Below are positions 7,967-15,646 of a DNA stretch of 47,324 bases, piece by piece. Every line of letters starts with the position of its first letter. Position 1 is the stretch's first letter. A program made the translations under genes and the position numbers. The notes beneath the pieces were generated by a model, which saw only the letters and a list, made by a program, of their open reading frames with translations, ran no database searches and was not told the origin of the DNA. The stretch comes from Photobacterium rosenbergii (lineage in GTDB: Bacteria; Pseudomonadota; Gammaproteobacteria; Enterobacterales; Vibrionaceae). Location: assembly GCF_003026455.1 (NCBI RefSeq), contig NZ_PYMB01000029.1, forward strand, positions 1 to 47,324, read 5' to 3'.

Positions 7967-8695
7967 ATGGCAACTGTATCAATGCGCGACATGCTTAAGG
8001 CTGGTGTTCACTTCGGTCACCAAACTCGTTACTGGAACCCTAAGATGAAGCCGTTCATCTTCGGTGCTCGTAACAAGGTGCACATCATCAACCTTGAGAA
8101 AACTGTACCAATGTTCAACGACGCTCTAGCAGAAATCAACAAGATTGCTGCTCGCAAGGGTAAGATCCTTTTCGTTGGTACTAAGCGTGCAGCCAGCGAA
8201 TCTATCAAAGAAGCTGCAGTTAACTGTGACCAGTACTACGTAAACAACCGTTGGTTGGGTGGTATGCTGACTAACTGGAAAACTGTTCGTCAGTCAATCA
8301 AGCGTCTAAAAGATCTTGAAACTCAGTCTACAGACGGTACTTTCGACAAGCTAACCAAGAAAGAAGCGCTAATGCGTACTCGTGAAATGGAGAAGCTTGA
8401 GAAGTCTCTAGGCGGTATCAAGAACATGGGCGGCCTACCAGACGCTATGTTCGTAATCGATGCTGATCACGAGCACATTGCAATCAAAGAAGCGAACAAC
8501 CTGGGTATCCCAGTATTTGCAGTAGTAGATACTAACTCTAACCCAGACGGCGTTGACTTCGTTGTTCCAGGTAACGATGACGCAATCCGTTCTATCCAGC
8601 TTTACACTGGTGCTGTTGCTCAGACTGTTACTGAAGGCCGCAACCAAGACATCGTTGCTCAAGCTGAGCAAGACGGTTTCGTAGAAGCTGAATAA
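7967..8695 (+). CDS. rpsB: 30S ribosomal protein S2
   Basis: A 242-residue S2 starting MATVSMRDMLKAGVHFGHQ. The RYWNPKMKPFIFG and VGTKRAA blocks and the GGMLTNWKTV segment are family signatures. ATG 7967 is chosen over an upstream in-frame start at 7910 because the protein begins here in the family, GAGGAA lies at 7955-7960, and the longer start would fall inside the leader stem. It uses the few preferred codons of a highly expressed gene. First gene of rpsB-tsf. Confidence 0.98.
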   Translation: MATVSMRDMLKAGVHFGHQTRYWNPKMKPFIFGARNKVHIINLEKTVPMFNDALAEINKIAARKGKILFVGTKRAASESIKEAAVNCDQYYVNNRWLGGMLTNWKTVRQSIKRLKDLETQSTDGTFDKLTKKEALMRTREMEKLEKSLGGIKNMGGLPDAMFVIDADHEHIAIKEANNLGIPVFAVVDTNSNPDGVDFVVPGNDDAIRSIQLYTGAVAQTVTEGRNQDIVAQAEQDGFVEAE

Positions 8696-8750
8696 TAGCC
8701 GCGCTCCTTTGAGCATCTTAAGTTACCTTGTGTAAACTAAGAATGGTTAC

Positions 8751-8778
8751 CAGGGGCCGATCATGGCCCCTGATTTTT
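8751..8778 (+). terminator. Attenuator/terminator between rpsB and tsf
   Basis: CAGGGGCC (8751-8758), loop GATCAT, GGCCCCTG (8765-8772), then A and TTTTT. It is a perfect 8-pair stem 32 bases before tsf. Because rpsB and tsf are co-transcribed in relatives, it is probably a partial terminator that lowers tsf output. Confidence 0.8.
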
Positions 8779-8809
8779 ACACCAAGTATTCAAAACTGAG
8801 GATATAACA

Positions 8810-9655
8810 ATGGCAACAGTTACAGCTGCCCTAGTTAAAGAACTGCGTGAACGTACTGGCGCAGGCATGATGGAATGTAAAAAAGCGCTTGTTGAAGCTA
8901 ACGCTGACATTGAGCTAGCGATCGAAAACATGCGTAAGAGCGGCGCTGCTAAAGCTGCTAAGAAAGCAGGTAACGTTGCTGCTGAAGGTACAATCCTAAT
9001 CAAAGACGCGAACGGTGTTGCAGCTCTTCTTGAAGTTAACTGCCAGACTGACTTCGTTGCTAAAGATGCAAGCTTCCTAGCTTTTGCTAACGAAGTACTA
9101 GACGTTGCTCTAGCTGAGCGCCTAGACGTTGCAGCTCTTCAGGCTAAGTTCGAAGAAACTCGCGTAGCGCTAGTTGCTAAGATCGGTGAGAACATCTCTA
9201 TCCGTCGCGTTGAGTTCATCGAAGGCGAGAACATCGCTTCTTACCGTCACGGCGACCGCATCGGTGTTGTTGTAGCTGGTAACGGCGACGCAGAAACTCT
9301 GAAGCACATCGCTATGCACGTAGCGGCTTCTAAGCCTGAGTTCGTGAACCCAGAAGACGTACCTGCAGACGTTGTTGAAAAAGAGCGTCAGGTTCAGGTT
9401 GAAATCGCGATGAACGAAGGCAAGCCAGCTGAAATCGCAGAGAAGATGGTTGTTGGCCGCATGAAGAAATTCACAGGCGAAATCTCTCTAACTGGTCAGC
9501 CATTCATCATGGAACCTAAGAAGTCTGTTGGCGAAATCCTTAAAGAGAAAGGCGCTACAGTTTCTAACTTCATCCGCCTAGAAGTTGGTGAAGGTATCGA
9601 GAAAGCTCAAGAAATGAGCTTCGCTGAAGAAGTAGCAGCAGTACAGAAGGGTTAA
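8810..9655 (+). CDS. tsf: Translation elongation factor Ts
   Basis: A 281-residue guanine-nucleotide exchange factor for EF-Tu. The N-terminal UBA-like domain holds ELRERTGAGMMECKKAL. The core carries CQTDFVAKD, the motif that opens the Mg site of EF-Tu. Length is close to E. coli Ts (283). GAGGA lies 9 bases before the ATG. Codon use is strongly biased, as in rpsB. Confidence 0.98.
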   Translation: MATVTAALVKELRERTGAGMMECKKALVEANADIELAIENMRKSGAAKAAKKAGNVAAEGTILIKDANGVAALLEVNCQTDFVAKDASFLAFANEVLDVALAERLDVAALQAKFEETRVALVAKIGENISIRRVEFIEGENIASYRHGDRIGVVVAGNGDAETLKHIAMHVAASKPEFVNPEDVPADVVEKERQVQVEIAMNEGKPAEIAEKMVVGRMKKFTGEISLTGQPFIMEPKKSVGEILKEKGATVSNFIRLEVGEGIEKAQEMSFAEEVAAVQKG

Positions 9656-9678
9656 TCCTTCTTGCTAAGAACTCCAAA

Positions 9679-9705
9679 GACCGTAGCCTAGGCTGCGGTC
9701 TTTTT
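9679..9705 (+). terminator. Terminator after tsf
   Basis: GACCGTAGCC (9679-9688) pairs with GGCTGCGGTC (9691-9700) with one G-U pair, followed by TTTTT. It ends the rpsB-tsf unit before pyrH. Confidence 0.85.
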
Positions 9706-9746
9706 ACAACTCCGTATCTATATTTGTAAGCCTGGAAGGTAAACTA

Positions 9747-10475
9747 ATGACCACGAATCCTAAACCGACTTATCAACGTATTCTGCTCAAACTCAGTGGG
9801 GAAGCACTGCAGGGCGAGGAAGGTTTTGGTATTGATGCACAAGTTCTTGACCGCATGGCTCAGGAAATCAAAGAACTGATTGAACTAGGTGTACAAGTTG
9901 GCCTTGTTATCGGTGGTGGTAACCTGTTCCGTGGTGCAGGCCTAGCTGAAGCAGGTATGAACCGAGTTGTGGGCGATCACATGGGTATGCTTGCAACCGT
10001 GATGAACGGTTTGGCAATGCGTGATGCGCTACACCGTGCCTATGTGAACGCTCGAGTAATGTCAGCAATTCCTTTGAACGGCGTTTGTGACAACTACAAC
10101 TGGGCTGATGCGATTAGCCAACTTCGCCAAGGCCGCGTAGTCATCTTCTCTGCTGGTACTGGTAACCCGTTCTTCACTACTGACTCAGCAGCATGCCTAC
10201 GTGGTATCGAAATCGAAGCTGATGTGGTACTGAAAGCAACAAAAGTTGACGGTGTGTTCACAGATGACCCAGTTAAGAACCCAGATGCGGTTCTTTGTGA
10301 TAAGCTAAGCTATCAAGATGTTCTTGAGAAAGAACTGAAAGTGATGGATTTGGCCGCATTTACGCTTGCTCGCGACCACAGCATGCCAATTCGCGTGTTC
10401 AACATGAACAAACCTGGTTCCCTACGCCGTGTGGTAATGGGTGAGCAGGAAGGTACGTTGATCTCTAACGACTAA
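9747..10475 (+). CDS. pyrH: UMP kinase PyrH
   Basis: A 242-residue bacterial UMP kinase of the amino-acid-kinase fold, making UDP from UMP and ATP as a hexamer. The phosphate loop is KLSGEALQGEEGFGID, followed by IGGGNLFRGA. FSAGTGNPFFTTDSAA binds UMP. Length matches E. coli PyrH (241). The ribosome site GGAAGG lies before the ATG. It sits between terminators after tsf and before frr, so it may have its own promoter or rely on read-through. Confidence 0.98.
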   Translation: MTTNPKPTYQRILLKLSGEALQGEEGFGIDAQVLDRMAQEIKELIELGVQVGLVIGGGNLFRGAGLAEAGMNRVVGDHMGMLATVMNGLAMRDALHRAYVNARVMSAIPLNGVCDNYNWADAISQLRQGRVVIFSAGTGNPFFTTDSAACLRGIEIEADVVLKATKVDGVFTDDPVKNPDAVLCDKLSYQDVLEKELKVMDLAAFTLARDHSMPIRVFNMNKPGSLRRVVMGEQEGTLISND

Positions 10476-10509
10476 GTCTTGCGAGTAAGTGACGCCACTT
10501 ATTCTTTTC

Positions 10510-10533
10510 GGGAGCGCCTAGGCTCCCGTCTTT
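10510..10533 (+). terminator. Terminator-like hairpin between pyrH and frr
   Basis: GGGAGC (10510-10515), loop GCCTAG, GCTCCC (10522-10527), then GTCTTT. The stem is short and the T run interrupted, so it is probably a partial terminator. Confidence 0.6.
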
Positions 10534-10557
10534 ACCGAATCATTAAGGGTATTAATC

Positions 10558-11115
10558 GTGATTGATGCAATTAAACAAGATGCGCAAGAGCGCATGGGCA
10601 AAAGCGTTGAAGCGCTGAAAAACCAGCTGGCTAAAGTTCGTACTGGCCGTGCACACCCAAGCCTACTAGATACTATCTACGTAGAGTACTACGGTGCAAA
10701 CACTCCGCTTAAGCAATTGGCTAACGTTGTTGCTGAAGACTCTCGTACACTGGCAATCACAGTGTTCGACAAAGAGCTGACGCAAAAAGTTGAAAAAGCG
10801 ATCATGATGTCTGACCTTGGCCTAAACCCAATGTCTGCAGGTACTGTGATCCGCGTTCCATTGCCACCGCTAACAGAAGAGCGTCGTCGTGATCTGGTTA
10901 AGATCGTTCGCGCTGAAGCTGAGCAGGGCCGTGTTGCTGTTCGTAACATCCGCCGTGACGCAAACGCAGACGTTAAAGCACTGCTAAAAGACAAAGAAAT
11001 CTCTGAAGATGACGACCGTCGCGCTCAGGACGATATCCAGAAGCTGACTGATGCAGCGGTTAAGGACATCGAAGTGATCCTAGAAGCGAAAGAAAAAGAG
11101 CTAATGGAAGTTTAA
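10558..11115 (+). CDS. frr: Ribosome recycling factor
   Basis: A 185-residue RRF that, with EF-G, splits the post-termination ribosome. It starts at GTG (10558) with AAGGGT upstream, giving the usual M-I-D/N-A-IKQDAQERM N-terminus. The LAKVRTGRAHPSLLD block and the C-terminal helix (DIQKLTDAAVKDIE) complete the three-helix domain. Length equals E. coli RRF (185). A strong terminator follows. Confidence 0.98.
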   Translation: MIDAIKQDAQERMGKSVEALKNQLAKVRTGRAHPSLLDTIYVEYYGANTPLKQLANVVAEDSRTLAITVFDKELTQKVEKAIMMSDLGLNPMSAGTVIRVPLPPLTEERRRDLVKIVRAEAEQGRVAVRNIRRDANADVKALLKDKEISEDDDRRAQDDIQKLTDAAVKDIEVILEAKEKELMEV

Positions 11116-11153
11116 GGCTTAGCCTTAAGTTCGATTGCTTGATATGGTTTAGG

Positions 11154-11184
11154 GCGCTGTGCGTGCAGCACAGCGCTTTTTTTT
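11154..11184 (+). terminator. Strong terminator between frr and uppS
   Basis: GCGCTGTGC (11154-11162) and GCACAGCGC (11168-11176) form a perfect 9-pair stem with loop GTGCA, then eight T (11177-11184). The uppS ribosome site GAGGGAG follows at once, so uppS is expressed by read-through or by a promoter inside frr. Confidence 0.92.
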
Positions 11185-11195
11185 GAGGGAGATGT

Positions 11196-11960
11196 ATGGC
11201 AGAGCATACAATCGATACTGCACTTGGTACTGACAGCTTGCCAAAGCACGTTGCCGTGATCATGGACGGCAATGGACGCTGGGCAAAAGCCAAGGGCAAG
11301 CCTCGAGTGTTTGGCCATAAGGCCGGCGTTGAAGCCGTACGTAAGACTGTCTCGACCGCACGTCGACTGGGGATCCAGTGTGTCACTCTGTTTGCATTTA
11401 GCAGCGAGAACTGGCGCCGGCCCGAAGACGAAGTCTCTTTGCTGATGGAATTATTCATGACTGTACTCAGTCGTGAAGTGAAGCGCCTACACAAGAACAA
11501 TATTCGCTTGCGAATCATCGGTGATACCCACCGGTTCAGCGAGCGCTTGCAGAAAAAAATCGCAGATGCAGAAGCATTGACCGCCGACAATACCGGCTTG
11601 GTGCTGAACGTGGCAGCTAATTACGGCGGCCAATGGGATATTTTACATGCTGCAAAGCAACTTGTTCAGCAGGCTGCTGAGCAAGGACTCACAGAATCAG
11701 ATATCACTGAAGAAATGTTGGCTTCAGGATTATCCACAGCAGGCCTACCCGATGTCGATCTCCTGATCCGTACCAGCGGTGAGTGCCGAATCAGTAATTT
11801 CATGCTGTGGCAAACGGCTTACGCCGAACTTTACTTTACCGAGCAGCACTGGCCAGATTTCGATGAAGAGAGCTTTGCTGAGGCTGTTGCGTGGTTTGTT
11901 AACCGGGAACGCCGTTTTGGTTGTACTGGTGAGCAAATCCAAGCGTTAATGGATAAGTAA
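11196..11960 (+). CDS. uppS: Undecaprenyl diphosphate synthase
   Basis: A 254-residue cis-prenyltransferase that adds eight isoprene units to farnesyl diphosphate, giving the lipid carrier for peptidoglycan and O-antigen. The catalytic Asp is D24 in IMDGNGRWAKAKG. RTSGECRISNFMLWQ is the conserved C-terminal motif; in E. coli the Cys position is usually Gln. It has about the family length. It works upstream of cdsA and dxr, its co-oriented neighbours, dxr being in the pathway that supplies its substrate. Confidence 0.97.
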   Translation: MAEHTIDTALGTDSLPKHVAVIMDGNGRWAKAKGKPRVFGHKAGVEAVRKTVSTARRLGIQCVTLFAFSSENWRRPEDEVSLLMELFMTVLSREVKRLHKNNIRLRIIGDTHRFSERLQKKIADAEALTADNTGLVLNVAANYGGQWDILHAAKQLVQQAAEQGLTESDITEEMLASGLSTAGLPDVDLLIRTSGECRISNFMLWQTAYAELYFTEQHWPDFDEESFAEAVAWFVNRERRFGCTGEQIQALMDK

Positions 11961-12001
11961 CTTTTCGCTCGTCGGCGCTGACAGGATTATGTATTTTATA
12001 G

Positions 12002-12032
12002 GGCATCTGGCTATGGTCTCGATGCCTTTTTT
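12002..12032 (+). terminator. Terminator-like hairpin between uppS and cdsA
   Basis: GGCATC (12002-12007) pairs with GATGCC (12021-12026) across a 13-base loop, followed by TTTTTT. The short stem and long loop make it a moderate candidate. Confidence 0.6.
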
Positions 12033-12104
12033 ACTGGTAATTGGATTACCCGAAACACCGTTGCCGTTGGGCACGGTCACAATAGAAAAATGAGAGGACG
12101 CAGT

Positions 12105-12953
12105 TTGCTTAAGCAACGTATTATTACCGCAGTCATTCTCGCTCCCTTAGTTATCGCAGGAATTTTCCTTTTGCCTTTTCCTGCTTTCATTGCAGCCCTT
12201 GCGGCTATTACCCTGCTGGGTTTCTGGGAGTGGACACAATTTGTTGAAACAAAATCGCGTCTAGCGGCGATGGCTCTTCCGGTTGCGGCCATGGTGGCTT
12301 CGCTGGTGGTTATGCCAACCGATGTCGAGACGCTGGCCTCACTGGCCGCATCTCACCAGTCGATGCTGCTGATTGGCGGCCTATGGTGGATTGTTGCCTC
12401 GGCATTGGCCATTAGCTACCCGGGTAGTACCAAGTTCTGGTCTTCGGCCCCTCCTCTAAAGCACCTCTTTGGCTTGCTGACCTTGCTACCTTTCTTCTGG
12501 AGCGTGTTAATGCTCCGCGCGGTAAATTACCTTGAGAACCCATATCATGGCGCCAAACTGGTGATGCTGGTGTGTTTCTTGGTATGGGCTGCCGATACCG
12601 GTGCGTATTTCTCTGGCAAGCGTTTTGGTAAACACAAGATGGCCCCGGCCGTTAGCCCGAACAAGACAATTGAAGGCTTGATTGGTGGCGCGGTACTGGC
12701 TGTCGCGGTAACTTGGGGCGGTGCGGCGTTGATGGGGATCCCATTTACGAGCGTGTCTAGCTTGTTATTGATTGCAGTGATCACTGTCGTCGCTTCTGTA
12801 CTGGGTGACTTGGTCGAGAGTATGTTCAAGCGCGTCTCTGGTATCAAAGACAGCGGTAATATCCTACCAGGCCATGGTGGTATTCTTGACCGTATTGATA
12901 GCCTGACAGCTGCCCTTCCTGTTTTTGCCCTACTGTATTTATGGTTGGTGTAA
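12105..12953 (+). CDS. cdsA: Phosphatidate cytidylyltransferase CdsA
   Basis: A 282-residue inner-membrane enzyme making CDP-diacylglycerol from phosphatidate and CTP. Several hydrophobic segments run through the protein. The C-terminal signature is KRVSGIKDSGNILPGHGG followed by DRID. TTG 12105 is the preferred start: AGGA lies 6 bases before it and the protein then begins (M)LKQRIITA, close to E. coli (MLKYRLISA). An in-frame ATG at 12090 (MRGRS...) has no ribosome site. The start remains a judgement. Confidence 0.95.
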   Translation: MLKQRIITAVILAPLVIAGIFLLPFPAFIAALAAITLLGFWEWTQFVETKSRLAAMALPVAAMVASLVVMPTDVETLASLAASHQSMLLIGGLWWIVASALAISYPGSTKFWSSAPPLKHLFGLLTLLPFFWSVLMLRAVNYLENPYHGAKLVMLVCFLVWAADTGAYFSGKRFGKHKMAPAVSPNKTIEGLIGGAVLAVAVTWGGAALMGIPFTSVSSLLLIAVITVVASVLGDLVESMFKRVSGIKDSGNILPGHGGILDRIDSLTAALPVFALLYLWLV

Positions 12954-13065
12954 GCCAACTTTCTATTTCATGCCGGTAGTGTGAGTCATTACTTACTTGT
13001 TTGCTACCGGCTTGAGTGCCATGCTCAATTGGCCAGTCAATGATTGTTTGTTGTTAAGTGATAGT

Positions 13066-14262
13066 ATGCGTAAGTTAACGATTCTTGGTGCGACGGGATC
13101 TATAGGGAGCAGCACTTTGGCTGTTGCTGCACAGAATCCCGAGTTGTTTGACGTTGTAGCCCTCGCTGCGGGTAGCAATAGCCAGAAAATGTTTGAGCTG
13201 TGCTGCCAATGGCAGCCCAAGTACGCGGCAATGGCCTCGGAAAGTGCGGCTGAGCAATTGCGCATACAGCTCAAACAGCATGGCGTGGCAACCGAAGTGT
13301 TGGCCGGTGAAGCCGGAATGTGCCAGGTCGCGTCGCTTGATGAAATTGATACCGTGATGGCGGCGATTGTCGGTGCAGCGGGTTTGCTGCCTACTATGGC
13401 TGGGGTTAAGGCTGGCAAGCGTATTTTGCTGGCAAACAAAGAAGCCCTGGTGATGTCTGGGCAAATGTTTATCGATGCCTGCCGTGAATACGGCGCTGAG
13501 TTGTTGCCGGTAGACAGCGAACACAATGCCATCTTCCAGAGCTTGCCAGAGCAAGTTCAGCGCGCGATGGGGTATTGTGACCTTGATGCAGCAGGGGTGA
13601 GCAAAATCTTACTGACTGGTTCAGGTGGCCCGTTCCGTTATACCGATGTGAGTGAGTTGGCTGCAGTGACGCCGGCGATGGCGATTGCCCACCCGAATTG
13701 GTCGATGGGGCCGAAAATTTCTGTCGACTCAGCCACTATGATGAACAAGGGCTTGGAGTTCATCGAGGCCCGCTGGTTGTTTAATGCCTCGCGTGAGCAG
13801 ATGGATGTGATTATTCACCCGCAATCTGTTATCCATTCTATGGTGCAGTACAAAGATGGCTCAGTGCTGGCCCAAATGGGGTTACCTGATATGAGAACCC
13901 CGATTGCTTGTGCAATGTCCTATCCTGAAAGAGTGGATGCAGGTGTTGCGCCGCTGGATTTCAGCCAGGTTGGTGAATTTACCTTCCTCAAGCCGGACTT
14001 TGCTCGCTACCCATGCCTGAAGTTGGCGATGGACGCTTGCTTTAGCGGCCAAGCGGCGACCACAGCGCTTAATGCGGCCAATGAAGAGGCCGTCGCGGCA
14101 TTTTTGGATAATCGCTTGGGCTTTACCGATATTGCCAAGGTGAACAGCCAGGTATTGGAGTCTGCCTCACTGGTTGAACCAACCGACTTGGAAAGCGTTA
14201 TTGAGCTAGATAGAATGACCCGGGTCTTGGCACAGGAAGTAATACGTAAGGTATCGTTATGA
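13066..14262 (+). CDS. dxr: 1-deoxy-D-xylulose 5-phosphate reductoisomerase
   Basis: A 398-residue enzyme of the MEP isoprenoid pathway, exactly the E. coli length, converting DXP to MEP with NADPH. The N-terminal GATGSIGSSTL loop binds NADPH. NKEALVMSG, PVDSEHNAIFQ (metal site) and the GPKISVDSATMMNKGLE segment are the signatures. ATG 13066 (MRKLTILGATG) is chosen; an upstream in-frame start at 12997 would add 23 unrelated residues. The stop overlaps the rseP start (ATGA). Confidence 0.98.
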   Translation: MRKLTILGATGSIGSSTLAVAAQNPELFDVVALAAGSNSQKMFELCCQWQPKYAAMASESAAEQLRIQLKQHGVATEVLAGEAGMCQVASLDEIDTVMAAIVGAAGLLPTMAGVKAGKRILLANKEALVMSGQMFIDACREYGAELLPVDSEHNAIFQSLPEQVQRAMGYCDLDAAGVSKILLTGSGGPFRYTDVSELAAVTPAMAIAHPNWSMGPKISVDSATMMNKGLEFIEARWLFNASREQMDVIIHPQSVIHSMVQYKDGSVLAQMGLPDMRTPIACAMSYPERVDAGVAPLDFSQVGEFTFLKPDFARYPCLKLAMDACFSGQAATTALNAANEEAVAAFLDNRLGFTDIAKVNSQVLESASLVEPTDLESVIELDRMTRVLAQEVIRKVSL

Positions 14263-15611
14263 CAGGAATATTGTGGAACCTAGGCGCATTTCTACTCGCC
14301 CTCGGCATATTGATTGCCGTACACGAATACGGGCACTTCTGGGTTGCACGCCGTTGCGGGGTTTATGTCGAGAAGTTCTCTATTGGCTTTGGTAAGGCCC
14401 TTTGGCGCAAAGTGGGTAAAGATGGCACTGAATATACCTTGGCGATGATCCCTTTAGGGGGCTATGTCAAAATGCTCGACGAGCGAGTTGAGCCGGTCGA
14501 TTCAGATCGCCGCCATATGGCGTTCAACAATAAAAAGCTATGGCAACGCAGTGCCATTGTGGCTGCTGGCCCATTAGCTAACTTCTTGTTTGCTATCGTT
14601 GCTTACTGGGTTGTTTATCTGATTGGGGTTCCGGCTGTGAAGCCGGTGATTGGTGAAATCGCACCACAATCGATTGCTGCTGAGGCAGGAATTGAAAGTG
14701 GAATGGAACTAAAGACCATTTCAGGAATCAAAACCGCAGATTGGGAATCCGTTAATATGGCGATGATTTCCCATATTGGCGACAAAGAAATGGTGTTGAC
14801 TGTTACCGAACCTGGTAACAGTTACGAAATCGAGAAGCAACTCGATTTGTCGAGCTGGTCGTTTGATCCGGAAAGTGAGCGCGTGCTTACTACATTGGGG
14901 ATCACGCCATACTCGCCTAAAATTACTCTGGTCATTTCACAACTTGTGGAAGATGGAGCAGCAATCTCCGCCGGTTTGCGCTTAAATGACGAAATTATTG
15001 CAATCGACGGGGAAAGCGTGACCGACTGGCAGCAGGTTGTTGATGCGGTACGCTCTCATCCTCAGCAGGCGCTGGCGATGGAAGTGCTACGTGACGGTGA
15101 GCCTGTCGCATTGACGTTGACGCCAGGGTCGCAGGAGTCCGGCAGTGAGCTTGTCGGCTACGCAGGGTTTGCGCCGAAAGTAGAACCATGGCCTGAATCG
15201 TACCGCATTGATTTGCAGTATGGACCGATTGAGGCGGTAGGTAAGGCTGCTGAAAAGACTTGGCAGCTCGTCACATTGACCTTTGATATGGTGACCAAAT
15301 TGGTGACCGGCGATGTGGCAATGAAAAATTTGAGTGGCCCGATCTCGATTGCCAAAGGTGCCGGAATGACCGCCGATTACGGTGTGGTATATTTCTTGGG
15401 ATTCTTAGCCTTGATCAGTGTCAATCTGGGGATTGTGAATCTGTTACCGCTTCCGGTATTGGATGGTGGACATTTGATGTTTTTTGCCATCGAAGCGGTA
15501 ACACGTCGTCCTGTTTCTGAACGTGTTCAGGATATAGGCTATAGAGTGGGCTCAGCCATTTTGGTTGCATTAATGGCTGTTGCGCTATTCAATGATTTTA
15601 CCCGCCTTTAA
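14259..15611 (+). CDS. rseP: Site-2 intramembrane zinc protease RseP
   Basis: A 450-residue S2P-family protease that cuts RseA in the sigma-E envelope-stress cascade and clears signal-peptide remnants. HEYGH (residues 22-26) in the first membrane segment supplies two zinc ligands. The LPLPVLDGGHLMFF motif near residue 400 supplies the third. Two PDZ domains lie between (about 120-200 and 215-300). Length matches E. coli RseP (450). AAGG precedes the ATG, which overlaps the dxr stop. Just upstream of bamA, as in E. coli. Confidence 0.98.
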   Translation: MTGILWNLGAFLLALGILIAVHEYGHFWVARRCGVYVEKFSIGFGKALWRKVGKDGTEYTLAMIPLGGYVKMLDERVEPVDSDRRHMAFNNKKLWQRSAIVAAGPLANFLFAIVAYWVVYLIGVPAVKPVIGEIAPQSIAAEAGIESGMELKTISGIKTADWESVNMAMISHIGDKEMVLTVTEPGNSYEIEKQLDLSSWSFDPESERVLTTLGITPYSPKITLVISQLVEDGAAISAGLRLNDEIIAIDGESVTDWQQVVDAVRSHPQQALAMEVLRDGEPVALTLTPGSQESGSELVGYAGFAPKVEPWPESYRIDLQYGPIEAVGKAAEKTWQLVTLTFDMVTKLVTGDVAMKNLSGPISIAKGAGMTADYGVVYFLGFLALISVNLGIVNLLPLPVLDGGHLMFFAIEAVTRRPVSERVQDIGYRVGSAILVALMAVALFNDFTRL

Positions 15612-15646
15612 TAAGAGCGTTTTAGCAAGGAATAATCAGAACAGTA

